Positions 16,514 to 26,406 of a stretch of 64,000 nucleotides of DNA are shown one piece after another. The DNA lies in contig NZ_JACHHJ010000001.1 in assembly GCF_014207655.1 (NCBI RefSeq), forward strand, positions 744,001 through 808,000. The letters run 5' to 3'. Made by a program: the position numbers and the translations under genes. Each line of letters starts with the position of its first letter. Position 1 is the stretch's first letter. This stretch comes from Geomicrobium halophilum. GTDB taxonomy: Bacteria; Bacillota; Bacilli; Bacillales; Marinococcaceae. The notes under the pieces were generated by a model. The model did no database searches and was not told the origin of the DNA. It saw nothing but the letters and a program-made list of their open reading frames with translations.

Positions 16514-17332
16514 TTACTTCTTGAATAGTTCTTGGAGTTTTTGTTGATCTTCCTCAAATTTTTCATGTGTGGCGGTAAATAGCTCATCGAAGACCCCTTC
16601 GGTTGATTCTAAAACGTCAAGCCCCACTCCGGTGACCCCTCCAGGTACTCTCACTTTTTCCTGTAATGTTTTTAAACTGTATAATTGTTGTGAAAATAAG
16701 CTCGCCATTCCGATAATCATTTCCTCGGCGAAACGCTCTGCCTCTTCTTTTGTTAACTCCGTTTTTCGTTCGGCAGATTTTGTCATTTCATCTAGTAAAT
16801 ATCCAAAAAAAGCAGGTCCGCAACAGACAATGTCAGAACTCACCCGAATGGCCTCTTCTGAAACAATATGAGGCGTGCTAAATTGACCTAGCCAGTTTTC
16901 GAACCATTCCTTATCTTTCACTGTCCATTTGTTGCCATATGTGAGTAAGGTGGAACCAGCATGACTGCGGTTCGTAATGCTGGGAACCGCCCGAACAACT
17001 TTGCAAGAAACAGAATCTTCCAATTGCTGGAGTGTTACGGGGCTTGTAATGGAAACGACGATGTCTTCTTTACCTAGAAAAGGACGAATGGTTTGTAAAA
17101 TGTCCGGAAATTGCGGAGGGCGTACACATATAAAAATGAGCTCACATTCATGGGCTAACCGTGTTACATTTGCTGTCACTTTTACTCCAGTATATTGCTG
17201 ACGGAGGTTTTCGGCTTTTTGCAAATTGCGGTTCGTGATCCAAAGCTGTTCTTCAGGAGCAGCACCAGAAGTGATCAGTGTTTCTGCGAGCATAGTGCCC
17301 ATATTACCTGTACCGATAATCCCAATATTCAT
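16514..17332 (-). CDS. comER: ComER, pyrroline-5-carboxylate reductase-like protein
   Basis: This 272-residue protein has the N-terminal NAD(P)-binding motif IGIIGTGNMGTML and the P5C reductase-family C-terminal dimerisation domain with GGVTGVGLDVLE near residue 235. In B. subtilis comER is divergent from the comE operon and its proposed roles in sporulation and biofilm regulation are independent of proline synthesis. The ATG at 17332 is chosen because GGAGGGG lies 6 nt upstream; a longer frame to 17389 lacks such a site. Confidence 0.93.
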   Translation of the reverse strand: MNIGIIGTGNMGTMLAETLITSGAAPEEQLWITNRNLQKAENLRQQYTGVKVTANVTRLAHECELIFICVRPPQFPDILQTIRPFLGKEDIVVSITSPVTLQQLEDSVSCKVVRAVPSITNRSHAGSTLLTYGNKWTVKDKEWFENWLGQFSTPHIVSEEAIRVSSDIVCCGPAFFGYLLDEMTKSAERKTELTKEEAERFAEEMIIGMASLFSQQLYSLKTLQEKVRVPGGVTGVGLDVLESTEGVFDELFTATHEKFEEDQQKLQELFKK

Positions 17333-17437
17333 GAAAACCCCTCCAAGGCGATTGCTCTTACTGTTATATGTAAGGAGAGCACGTATCATAACTACGAAAA
17401 TTAAGGTTCTGAACTATATGTAAAGGTAGGAATAATT

Positions 17438-18061
17438 ATGAATCAACGTTATCTTCTTTATGGTGGCAGTGCCATTGTTGTACTCATTACACTCTTTGGC
17501 GGGGTGTGGATGCTTAAGCCTAGTAAAGACGTAGGGCTAGATGCCGATGATGAACGGTTGTTTGCAGAAATGGAGAACGAAAATCATGAAGAATTGGAAA
17601 AGGAACAAGAAGATATGCAAGAAGAAGAGGGAAGTATTTTCGTCGATGTGAAAGGGGAGGTAGCAAATCCCGGCATCTATGAATTAGAAACAGAGAAACG
17701 GGTCGATGATGCCATCCGAATGGCAGGAGGCATTTCGGAACAGGGAAATAAAAATGGCATCAATTTTGCCGAAAGAATTCAAGATGAGATGGTGATCTAT
17801 GTTCCCCACGAAGAGGAGGAAGATGTAGACGTATGGGAAACTCAGGCACAAGAAGGTGACGAAGGGGAACCGATTAATCTTAATGAGGCGGATGAGAACA
17901 CTTTGCAGCAGTTAACAGGGGTGGGCCCCAAGACGGCGGAAGCTATTGTGCAGTTTCGAGAAGAGAATGGTCATTTTCAACAACCAGGTGATATTCAAAA
18001 CGTGAGTGGAATCGGAGAGAAGACGTTTGAGCAACTTAAAGACGATATTGTTGTGAAATAA
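17438..18061 (+). CDS. comEA: Competence protein ComEA (DNA receptor)
   Basis: ComEA (207 residues) is the membrane-anchored DNA-binding receptor for transformation. A single N-terminal membrane helix (about residues 5-27) is followed by an acidic linker, an SLBB domain (about 65-125, FVDVKGEVANPGIYELE), and a C-terminal tandem helix-hairpin-helix (about 143-205) with LTGVGPKTAEAI and VSGIGEKTFEQL. It is divergent from comER. The next gene in B. subtilis, comEB, is not present here. Confidence 0.95.
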   Translation: MNQRYLLYGGSAIVVLITLFGGVWMLKPSKDVGLDADDERLFAEMENENHEELEKEQEDMQEEEGSIFVDVKGEVANPGIYELETEKRVDDAIRMAGGISEQGNKNGINFAERIQDEMVIYVPHEEEEDVDVWETQAQEGDEGEPINLNEADENTLQQLTGVGPKTAEAIVQFREENGHFQQPGDIQNVSGIGEKTFEQLKDDIVVK

Positions 18062-18119
18062 AGGTTGTACATTTCAGAAAGCCGGGGAAACATCCTCGAA
18101 AAACGTGTGAAGAATGGTT

Positions 18120-18158
18120 AACGCAGGGAGAAGATGGATGATCGAACCTGCGTTTTTT
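18120..18158 (+). terminator. Intrinsic terminator after comEA
   Basis: Stem AACGCAGG (18120-18127) pairs with CCTGCGTT (18147-18154) and is followed by a T-run. It separates comEA from the following sulfhydrylase gene. Confidence 0.75.
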
Positions 18159-18192
18159 AGAAGATCCAGCCTTTTTGTCATTCTTTGAATAG

Positions 18193-19557
<1,365 letters not shown>

Positions 19558-19568
19558 AGGGTGAGGTC

Positions 19569-21887
19569 TTGCGAGGTCATTATTATCTTTTGGCAGTGGC
19601 AGCCGGTTTTGGGGTTGCCATTGCCCTTTCTTCCCATGAGTTGTGCCTCACGGTTTTAGCAGTCTCCGTGTTTGTTTACTTGAGTTATAAGTATCGATCG
19701 AAGCTTACGTTTGGCTTACTGATTTTGGTTACTTTTGGTGTATTTTTATGGGCGTTATTTTATGATGGAAGAAACGAGACGGTATTGTCTGACGAAATCG
19801 ATATCGTTCAAGGAAATGTAACTGATGTTCCTGTATTAGATGGCGACCGCGTTTCTTTTCTTCTTCAGCTGCAGGAGCGAAAAGAACGAATCCGAGTCTC
19901 CGTACGGGTCACAGAAGAAGAAGCACTCTCCTCGTTTCGAAATCTAAAACCCGGAAGTGAATGTATCATTGAAGGGGAGATCCAACCTCCGCTAGACGCT
20001 AGGAATTTTAACGCGTTTAACTATCGAGAATACTTGTACGAGCAGCATGTTCATTGGACGTTTCACCACGTTCAAGGTGAAAATGACATGAGTTGCCACG
20101 CTGTTTCAGGTACGGTAAGCTCCTTCCTTAAACAATGGCGGCACAGCGGGATTCGTATGATCGAGGAGGTTTTTCCTCAGGAGTTGCAAGGATTAGCACA
20201 AGCTATGCTTTTCGGGGAGCGTTCCAATATCGAAAGCGATACGTTGGACGCCTATCAAGATTTAGGAATTATTCATCTTCTTGCTATTTCAGGGTTGCAC
20301 GTAGGTATTGTTTCTGGTGTTTTCTTTTTTCTTTTGATTCGAATGGGGATCAGTCGTGAACGTGCTTCTGAAATTCTGATGTTTGTATTACCGGTATATG
20401 CGCTGTTGGCAGGAGCCGCTCCTTCCGTATTAAGAGCGGTACTCATGAGCTGTTTTGTATTGTTTTGTTTTCGTTTTCGCTTCCGACTTCATCCCGTTGA
20501 TGGTCTTAGCTTCGCTTTTTTTGCTCTTCTCATGTATAACCCGTACCTTCTTTTTCATGTCGGATTTCAACTCTCCTTTACGATATCAACAGCTTTGATT
20601 TGCTCGGCAACAATTTTTAAAAGATTGAAGACCCGCCTGCGTCAATTTTTAATGGTATCGATCCTCGCTCAAGTTATTTCTTTTCCGCTCATTGTTTACC
20701 ATTTCCATACATACTCCCTTATAAGCTTGCCTCTGAATATTTTTTATGTTCCTGTAATTTCTATACTCATTTTGCCGATGGTTTGGATTCTCTTTTTCCT
20801 TTCCATGCTTTCGCCATTTATATCTTCGATTTGGCTTTTTTTTCTCGAAAAAGCTATCCGGGTCTTTCATACCTTCTTCACCTTTATCCATCAAAATCAC
20901 GGGGGCATTCTTACATTTGGACAAGCATCGGGATATTGGGTGTTCTTTTCTTTCCTTTTCATACTTCTCGCGCTGATGTTATTTGAAAAAAAACAGAAAA
21001 CTGCAGCATTGGCAGCGGCTCTCGTTTTGATGCTGGCGGTTTATCAATATATGACCCCCTATTTGGACGGTCGATTACGTGTGACGTTCATAGATGTAGG
21101 ACAAGGAGACAGTATTTTGATTGAGCTGCCTTATAAGCGTGCTGTTTATTTAATTGATGGCGGCGGGACGGTAATGTTTCCACAGGAAAGCTGGCAAGAA
21201 CAACGGAGGGAACCGGATCCAGGCAGGCAAACGGTCGTTCCTTATCTTCAATCTCTAGGGATAAAACGGCTTGATAAAGTCATTGTCACTCATGGGGATT
21301 ATGACCATTATGGTGGTTTGGAAGTGGTTATTGAAAAAATGAACGTGGATCTCGTTTTATATCCCCGAGTTCCTATTGAAAAACCGGGTGTAGAAACATT
21401 CCTTCGAAATGTCATTGATCAGGGGACCCGTATTGAATTCGTGCATGAAGGGATGCAATGGACAGTCGATGAGCACGCCTTTCGTATTCTTAACCCAGAA
21501 CAGGAAAGTAGAGGGTTATCAGATAATGAAGACTCCATTGTTATTGATGCAAATGTTTATGGAAAAAAGTGGCTGTTTACCGGTGATCTGGAAGAAGAGG
21601 GGGAAAAGCGGTTGGTACAGGATTATCCTGAGCTTCGGACAGATATTTTAAAAGCAGGTCACCACGGTAGTCAATCTTCAACGACAGCGCCATTCGTTCA
21701 GCATATTCAGCCTGAAGTGTCGATTATATCTGCAGGAGAAAATAACCGTTTCAATCATCCTCATCCTGATGTGATTGACACTCTTGAACGAGAAAATGTT
21801 CATATATTTCGAACCGATCGTCAAGGGGCGATTCGTTTTTATCATCATGAGCAAGAGTGGTACGTAGAAACGATGATTTCAGACTAA
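19569..21887 (+). CDS. comEC: Competence protein ComEC (DNA uptake channel)
   Basis: ComEC (772 residues) is the membrane channel for transforming single-stranded DNA. The order is N-terminal membrane helices with a DUF4131/OB-like part (about residues 1-180), the polytopic Competence domain (about 200-480) starting near LLAISGLHVGIVSG, and a C-terminal metallo-beta-lactamase-like domain (about 500-770). The latter has DVGQGDSILIELP, a metal motif THGDYDHYGG, and KAGHHGSQSSTT. The start is a TTG at 19569 following GAGGT. It follows the sulfhydrylase gene by only 11 nt, so it may be read from that gene's promoter. Confidence 0.94.
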   Translation: MRGHYYLLAVAAGFGVAIALSSHELCLTVLAVSVFVYLSYKYRSKLTFGLLILVTFGVFLWALFYDGRNETVLSDEIDIVQGNVTDVPVLDGDRVSFLLQLQERKERIRVSVRVTEEEALSSFRNLKPGSECIIEGEIQPPLDARNFNAFNYREYLYEQHVHWTFHHVQGENDMSCHAVSGTVSSFLKQWRHSGIRMIEEVFPQELQGLAQAMLFGERSNIESDTLDAYQDLGIIHLLAISGLHVGIVSGVFFFLLIRMGISRERASEILMFVLPVYALLAGAAPSVLRAVLMSCFVLFCFRFRFRLHPVDGLSFAFFALLMYNPYLLFHVGFQLSFTISTALICSATIFKRLKTRLRQFLMVSILAQVISFPLIVYHFHTYSLISLPLNIFYVPVISILILPMVWILFFLSMLSPFISSIWLFFLEKAIRVFHTFFTFIHQNHGGILTFGQASGYWVFFSFLFILLALMLFEKKQKTAALAAALVLMLAVYQYMTPYLDGRLRVTFIDVGQGDSILIELPYKRAVYLIDGGGTVMFPQESWQEQRREPDPGRQTVVPYLQSLGIKRLDKVIVTHGDYDHYGGLEVVIEKMNVDLVLYPRVPIEKPGVETFLRNVIDQGTRIEFVHEGMQWTVDEHAFRILNPEQESRGLSDNEDSIVIDANVYGKKWLFTGDLEEEGEKRLVQDYPELRTDILKAGHHGSQSSTTAPFVQHIQPEVSIISAGENNRFNHPHPDVIDTLERENVHIFRTDRQGAIRFYHHEQEWYVETMISD

Positions 21888-21919
21888 AAAAGTCAAGGCG
21901 CAATACCTTGACTTTTTTA
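21887..21919. terminator. Bidirectional terminator between comEC and yqzM
   Basis: AAAAAGTCAAGG (21887-21898) pairs with CCTTGACTTTTT (21906-21917) across a 7-nt loop. It is T-rich on both strands, so it serves both convergent genes. Confidence 0.85.
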
Positions 21920-21937
21920 TTTGAACTTGTGCTGGAT

Positions 21938-22078
21938 TTACAGGCTTCCGATTAAATCAATGACTACCGCCACGGAAAATATGGCTGCAAAAAATACGAA
22001 TGAAACGACAAATGCTACCGCCGCGTCAATAAAGTCATTACGTTTACTTTGTGTATCCTTTTCAAATTCATTACTCAT
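21938..22078 (-). CDS. yqzM: YqzM family small membrane protein
   Basis: This 46-residue protein begins MSNEFEKDTQSKRNDFID, followed by one membrane helix and the ending VVIDLIGSL. It matches B. subtilis YqzM (MNEFEKNVQSKRNDAIDSG...), which lies in the same position, convergent with comEC. Function is unknown. GGAGGG lies 9 nt before the ATG. Confidence 0.92.
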   Translation of the reverse strand: MSNEFEKDTQSKRNDFIDAAVAFVVSFVFFAAIFSVAVVIDLIGSL

Positions 22079-22509
22079 GCTCCGTGACCCTCCTTACTCT
22101 CGTCTCAGTATAAGACAAACAGCCAAAAAAATCTACTCATATAAATAAAAATGCCGTTTCTTTCTAAGTAGAACTCCAAGCATTGCAGCTAGCACTTCCA
22201 ATGAATGTGCTGCGCCCGTTTTTTGACGCAGCCCTCCATTTTCTTTCAGGCTCCGGTAATTTTGTTAAGAGTTGTCACCCATAATTCCTGTACGCATAGG
22301 ATATGACTAATAATGAACAGGCAAAAACCGTTGATGCGCAGATTCCTAGGCCTTCGTATCAACGTTTATATAAATTCAGGGCGGCGTTATGATATAGCGC
22401 CGTCCTCGTGCTGATGCAAAATGTCCATTTTATTGCAAAAAGGGGAGACTTTCATTAGTATGGGATGAGAATACATGGAATATGCATACAATTAGAGAGA
22501 GGAAACGCT
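22079..22509. other. Intergenic region between yqzM and holA
   Basis: No established gene was found. It contains several hairpins (GCTGCG / CGCAGC near 22210-22232; GGGCGGCG / CGCCGTCC near 22379-22405) and a SigK-like promoter at 22277-22303. Downstream of that is a 33-codon frame starting ATG near 22314 with no ribosome-binding site; I do not call it a gene. Confidence 0.5.
22277..22303 (+). promoter_or_regulatory. Candidate SigK-type promoter
   Basis: AC (22277-22278), a 16-nt spacer and CATAGGATA (22295-22303) fit the SigK consensus AC-N16/17-CATANNNTA. The 12-mer CGCATAGGATAT also occurs upstream of sigK (from 3464). What it transcribes, possibly a small RNA or peptide ahead of holA, is unknown. 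Confidence 0.4.
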
Positions 22510-23544
22510 ATGGGTACATATATGCAAGTAAAAAATGACATTAAAGCTGAAAAATTTACTTCAGTTTATCTCATTTACGGTACAGAAAGATATATTATCG
22601 ACGACCTTGTTAAGCACATTGGTACGTATGCACTTAGGGAAGAGGAAAGAGCGTTTAACCTTTCGCAACTAGACATGCGGGAAGTTCCTGTACAAGAGGG
22701 GATCGAAGAGGCTGAAACGGCAGCATTTTTTGGGCCCAGAAGAGTAATCATCCTTCATCATGCCCGTTTTTTGACGGGAGCAAAAGATAAGGATATGCCT
22801 GCTCATGATGTGAAAAGAATGGAGCGTTTTTTAGCTGAACTACCTCCTGAGCATATTGTGATTATTACGGTTGAAGCTGAAAAATTAGATGAACGAAAAA
22901 AAATTGTGAAAAAGTTAAAAGCTGCTGGTGAGACCGTTGAGGCCGCACCTTTGAAAGGTGAAGGACTTAAGGAATGGATTACAGGACAAGCTCATGATCG
23001 AGGAGTAACGTTAACAGCTGGAGCGATTGAAGAATTGCTGGGGCGCTCCAATTCAGATCTATTAACGTTAGAGAAAGAAATCGAGAAATGTGCACAATAT
23101 CTTAATCATTCAGGAGCGATCGATGAAGATATCGTGGATGCCCTCGTCCCAAGAAGCCTTGAGGATAATATTTTTCAACTTATTGATGCGGTGAGTGATA
23201 AACAAACGGCATATGCGCTGCAAGTCTTTGATGATTTATTACGAAATGGTGAGGAACCGATTAAGATCATCACCCTCCTCGGTAGACAGTTCCGGATGAT
23301 GGGGCTTGCTGCAGAAATGGAAAGACGTGGATACAGTCAACAAAAAATGGCTGGACAGCTGGGTGTGCCACCGTTTGTCGCAAAGCGGCTTCGTCAGAAA
23401 GCGAAATATACAAAAGGGGATTCCATCGCCCGTGCGCTTTCGTACATTGCCGAAACCGATTATAAAATGAAGCAAGGAATGATGGAAAAGAAAAGTGGAG
23501 TCGCGCTGTTAATCGCCCGTCTCCCTCATATACTTTCCACTTAA
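22510..23544 (+). CDS. holA: DNA polymerase III delta subunit
   Basis: HolA (344 residues, YqeN) is the clamp-loader wrench subunit. The N-terminal AAA+-like fold has VYLIYGTERYIIDDLV near residue 20 and the typical PFF-like block TAAFFGPRRVIILHHA near residue 75. The middle domain has ITGQAHDRGVTLTAGAIEELLGR, and the C-terminal helical collar has LLGRQFRMMGLAAEMERRGYSQQKMAGQLGVPPFVAKRL. AGAGAGG is 7 nt before the ATG at 22510. Confidence 0.95.
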   Translation: MGTYMQVKNDIKAEKFTSVYLIYGTERYIIDDLVKHIGTYALREEERAFNLSQLDMREVPVQEGIEEAETAAFFGPRRVIILHHARFLTGAKDKDMPAHDVKRMERFLAELPPEHIVIITVEAEKLDERKKIVKKLKAAGETVEAAPLKGEGLKEWITGQAHDRGVTLTAGAIEELLGRSNSDLLTLEKEIEKCAQYLNHSGAIDEDIVDALVPRSLEDNIFQLIDAVSDKQTAYALQVFDDLLRNGEEPIKIITLLGRQFRMMGLAAEMERRGYSQQKMAGQLGVPPFVAKRLRQKAKYTKGDSIARALSYIAETDYKMKQGMMEKKSGVALLIARLPHILST

Positions 23545-23758
23545 GAGGTGGTTCAAAAAGTCCGGGAACAATAGTTTTCGTATCTCTTCGACGTCTTGCT
23601 TCTACAGCTCCTCACGTATGAAAACCATATCCTCCTCGGAAAAGAAACCCCTTTTGCTTTGTGAGAAGTGAATGCTTTCGTGGTGCAAGCAGGATGCTCG
23701 AGGCTGCGTCTCCTCGACCTCCTCGGCTCTTTTTGCCCCCCCTTTTTTGAACACGCAC
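23545..23758 (+). repeat. Dispersed MITE-like repeat, copy 2
   Basis: It starts at the holA stop with AGGTGGTTCAAAAAGTCCGG and ends CTTTTTTGAACACGCAC, so the ends form an inverted pair of about 10-12 nt. It shares its first ~60 nt, central GTCTCCTCGACC and 3' end with copy 1 and, inverted, with the copy at 58167-58358. Confidence 0.8.
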
Positions 23759-23790
23759 TGGTTTGTCATTTTTTTATCTTTTGCCCCAAT

Positions 23791-23815
23791 AAAAAAAACG
23801 ACTCATCATGAGCCG
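23791..23815 (-). terminator. Intrinsic terminator of rpsT
   Basis: On the minus strand CGGCTC / GAGTCG (5-nt loop) is followed by eight Ts, 24 nt after the rpsT stop. Confidence 0.8.
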
Positions 23816-23838
23816 TTCTCGTCTTAAAGCAAACGTTA

Positions 23839-24108
23839 TTAGCTAGCGGTTGCTTGATTTAATTTCCGCTCCATTTGTGACTTTTTACGGGCAGCGGTAT
23901 TTTTGTGAATGAGTCCTTTGCTGACAGCTTTGTCCACTTTTTGCTCTGCGAGTAAAAAGACAGCTTTTGCGCCTTCCACATCTTGATTATCGAGTTTTTT
24001 CTCGAATTCTTTAATCGCTGTACGCATCGATGATTTGAACGCTTGGTTTTTCACGCGCTGTTCTTCATTCAAACGTACACGTTTTTTTGCGGATTTAATA
24101 TTAGCCAA
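23839..24108 (-). CDS. rpsT: 30S ribosomal protein S20
   Basis: S20 (89 residues) is a helical-bundle protein binding 16S rRNA. It starts (M)ANIKSAKKRVRLNEEQRVKNQ and has the GLIHKNTAARKKSQMERKLN C-terminal helix. The most likely start is the TTG at 24108 with AGGAGGTG 6 nt upstream; this gives the family N-terminus, while the frame upstream of it only reads through the ribosome-binding site. Single-gene transcription unit with its own promoter and terminator. Confidence 0.95.
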   Translation of the reverse strand: MANIKSAKKRVRLNEEQRVKNQAFKSSMRTAIKEFEKKLDNQDVEGAKAVFLLAEQKVDKAVSKGLIHKNTAARKKSQMERKLNQATAS

Positions 24109-24161
24109 TGCTTTCACCTCCTGAGGATCCATTACTGCTTACAAGCATCATAACAAAGAGG

Positions 24162-24190
24162 ATTGTACCAAATACAACACGTACGTGCAA
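24162..24190 (-). promoter_or_regulatory. SigA promoter of rpsT
   Basis: On the minus strand TTGCAC (24185-24190), a 17-nt spacer and TACAAT (24162-24167) lie about 55 nt before the rpsT start. Confidence 0.7.
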
Positions 24191-24267
24191 GATATGACTT
24201 ACATAAATGCAGGAGCAATAGGAAAAGTTATGAGGAAATGGATGATTATTTATAAAGGATGAGTGAA

Positions 24268-25359
24268 ATGAAAAAGGAAAATCAAGAAAGCGAATGGTTT
24301 GAGGTTCGAAGTGATCTCGCTGTCGAAGATGAAAATATCCTTCCCGAACAAGATAACAATGGAATTATTGTAAAAGAGCGAGAAGTGGATGACATTACGA
24401 TTGTACATGTAAATATTGATGAAGAAGGAGCAAGCAAAACGGGTCGGCTTCCGGGGCACTATTTAACCCTTGAAACCCTTGGCATCCGCCAAAAAGACAC
24501 TAAAATGCAGTCAACGTTAATTCGCATTTTGAGTGAAGAATTGAAGGCTTTTTTAAAAGATACAGGGGTAGGGGAAAATAGTAGCTGTCTTGTTATCGGC
24601 CTAGGAAATCGGGATATCACACCTGATGCACTTGGACCCAAAACCGTGGAACAACTGGTGGTTACCCGCCATTTGTTTGAACTTGGTCGTATCCAGGATG
24701 AAGAAGGATATAGGGAAGTTTCAGCGATGTCACCAGGCGTCATGGGGGTCACGGGCATCGAAACAAGTGAAATTCTTCATGGAATCGTTGAAAAAACCGA
24801 CCCTGACTTTGTCATCGCGATCGATGCGTTAGCGGCGCGATCAGTCGAGCGTGTGAATGCGACGATCCAAATTTCCGATACGGGAATTCATCCCGGCTCG
24901 GGGGTTCAAAATGCCCGTAAACAGCTGAATGAAGATACACTCGGTGTTCCAGTCATTGCCATTGGTATTCCAACGGTTGTAGACGCGGTTTCAATTACAA
25001 GTGATACGATTGATTTTTTATTCAAGCATTTTGGTCGGGAAGTTAAGGAACGGGAAAAACCTGCAAGTGCGTTAACACCTTCAGGAATGATGTTTGGGGA
25101 ACGAAAAAAGTTAAACGAAGAAGATTTGCCGGCTGAAAGTGAGCGACAAAAATACTTCGGCATTGTTGGGACGTTAGGAGACGAGGAAAAACGTCAACTC
25201 ATTCAGGAAGTGTTGAACCCGCTTGGGCATAATCTTATGGTTACTCCAAAAGAAGTGGATACGTTTATGGATGATATGGCCAACGTCATTGCTGAAGGGT
25301 TGAACATCGCCTTGCACGAAACGATAACGATCGAATCCAGCGGACACTATACGCATTAA
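24268..25359 (+). CDS. gpr: Spore germination protease Gpr
   Basis: Gpr (363 residues) is the aspartate-type protease that degrades SASPs early in germination; it is made as a zymogen in the forespore. The propeptide region includes [10 protein letters not shown] near residues 12-21. Conserved blocks are [20 protein letters not shown] near 112-131 and [28 protein letters not shown] near 187-214, which contain the catalytic aspartates of the A25 family. The ATG at 24268 has AAAGGA 8 nt upstream, whereas the ATG at 24259 is too close. In B. subtilis spoIIP follows. Confidence 0.96.
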   Translation: MKKENQESEWFEVRSDLAVEDENILPEQDNNGIIVKEREVDDITIVHVNIDEEGASKTGRLPGHYLTLETLGIRQKDTKMQSTLIRILSEELKAFLKDTGVGENSSCLVIGLGNRDITPDALGPKTVEQLVVTRHLFELGRIQDEEGYREVSAMSPGVMGVTGIETSEILHGIVEKTDPDFVIAIDALAARSVERVNATIQISDTGIHPGSGVQNARKQLNEDTLGVPVIAIGIPTVVDAVSITSDTIDFLFKHFGREVKEREKPASALTPSGMMFGERKKLNEEDLPAESERQKYFGIVGTLGDEEKRQLIQEVLNPLGHNLMVTPKEVDTFMDDMANVIAEGLNIALHETITIESSGHYTH

Positions 25360-25859
25360 TGATTTTAGGGAAGTTCATAGAAACGTCATCTTGCTTCTAC
25401 GCTCCTCCCATGTGTTTTGATATTCCTTTGATTCTTTGCCCTTTTTGAACACGTAGATTTCAAAAAGTCTTCGATCCCCGCCAATACCGAAGCATCAAAG
25501 TTTTTCTGAAGATAATGCTTCTAGTAAAAAAGATTTGCTCATAGAATAGTGTCGTATAGAGGGGACAGGCCCTAGCGTCGCCCAAGATATTATAGAAACG
25601 TTTTTTCAATGTCGAAGACGAATATGCAAGCCATTTTTCATGGCAATCCCAGCTTGGGTATCGTACTGACCTTTCTTAATTGATGTTGACAACGTCAGGA
25701 AATCATAGCCCCTTTTCATCGTCAGCGCTCCATGATGGGACAGGGCAAATCGAAAGCGACTGGTGCTGGTTTGTTCATAATACTTTGGGTTGAGAATCGC
25801 TACTACATTAGATGCATTCGTTGGGGTCTCTTCCCCAAATCTGACAACTACGATCTTTG
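25360..25859. other. Decayed region between gpr and the spoIIP remnant
   Basis: This 500-nt stretch holds a degenerate repeat copy at its left end and otherwise no recognisable plus-strand coding sequence. A minus-strand frame of 124 codons (25606-25980) runs antisense to the spoIIP remnant and matches no family I know. The region replaces most of spoIIP. Confidence 0.5.
25369..25455 (+). repeat. Degenerate fragment of the dispersed repeat, copy 3
   Basis: AAGTTCATAG, then GTCATCTTGCTTCTACGCTC and CTTTGCCCTTTTTGAACACG align with the left and right parts of copy 2, with the middle deleted. Confidence 0.55.
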
Positions 25860-25982
25860 TCGAATGAAGATCTTTCTCCAAACTCGATGTTGATAGAGTT
25901 CGGAGGAGTCGAGAATACATTGCAGGAAATGTATCGTAGTGCAGACGCGGTTGCCGAGGTTTTACAAGCATATATTTCATGA
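25860..25982 (+). pseudogene. spoIIP: spoIIP remnant (C-terminal ~40 codons)
   Basis: Plus-strand codons read NEDLSPNSMLIEFGGVENTL then QEMYRSADAVAEVLQAYIS and stop. This matches the C-terminus of SpoIIP (YNQDL...LLLEFGGVDNNLEELQRAANAAADV in B. subtilis). An in-frame TGA lies at 25842-25844 and nothing upstream resembles the HTHN or DIHRDS amidase motifs. SpoIIP is the peptidoglycan amidase/endopeptidase for engulfment; here only its tail survives at the expected place between gpr and yqxA. Confidence 0.8.
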
Positions 25983-26000
25983 GGAAAAGGAATGATACCT

Positions 26001-26267
26001 ATGAAACGAGCTTTCTTTAGCATAATGACGGCACTCGTCTTGTTTTTAACAGGCGTTTTATCAGGCCACTATTATGCTTACCATCAATGGGGGCAAATCT
26101 ATCAGGAAGAACAGGAGAGCGTGTCCCCTCAAACGGAGCAAGAAGCCGAAACGGAAGTAGATATCGTGGAGGATGACCTTATTGAACGACAAGAAAACGT
26201 GAGGGAAAGCGGGGAGCAGAATTTCTTTTCCCAGCTTGGACAAACACTTGGCGGTTCTCCCCGCTAA
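26001..26267 (+). CDS. yqxA: YqxA-like protein (DUF3679)
   Basis: This 88-residue protein has one N-terminal membrane helix or signal anchor (about residues 5-25), an acidic linker, and the short C-terminal motif NFFSQLGQTLGG typical of the YqxA/DUF3679 family. Its place between spoIIP and lepA matches B. subtilis. Function is unknown. ATG 26001 has AAAAGGA 9 nt upstream. The terminator overlaps its last codons. Confidence 0.7.
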   Translation: MKRAFFSIMTALVLFLTGVLSGHYYAYHQWGQIYQEEQESVSPQTEQEAETEVDIVEDDLIERQENVRESGEQNFFSQLGQTLGGSPR

Positions 26268-26276
26268 GTGTTTTTT
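26243..26276 (+). terminator. Intrinsic terminator overlapping the yqxA stop
   Basis: AACACTTGGCGG (26243-26254) pairs with CCGCTAAGTGTT (26261-26272) with one G-T pair, followed by six Ts. The left arm is inside the coding sequence. Confidence 0.85.
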
Positions 26277-26330
26277 CATCAGGGAGAAATGAAAAAACCC
26301 CCTATCAATCTCATCAAAGAGAAATATCCG

Positions 26331-26359
26331 TTGCTGTCAGTGTGATGGATTGCTATAAT
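26331..26359 (+). promoter_or_regulatory. SigA promoter of lepA
   Basis: TTGCTG (26331-26336), a 17-nt spacer and TATAAT (26354-26359) with an upstream TG (extended -10) lie 48 nt before lepA. Confidence 0.75.
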
Positions 26360-26406
26360 GTAGGGTAGTTTTCATCGACTGACCGCGTTGATGGAGGAGT
26401 GATCGA

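Noticed and set aside
22314-22415. 33-codon frame downstream of the SigK-like promoter
   Set aside because: No ribosome-binding site and it crosses a GC-rich hairpin; conservation unknown.
25606-25980. Minus-strand open frame of 124 codons
   Set aside because: Its N-terminal third is antisense to the recognisable spoIIP remnant, no ribosome-binding site or family similarity was evident, and it lies in a decayed region.
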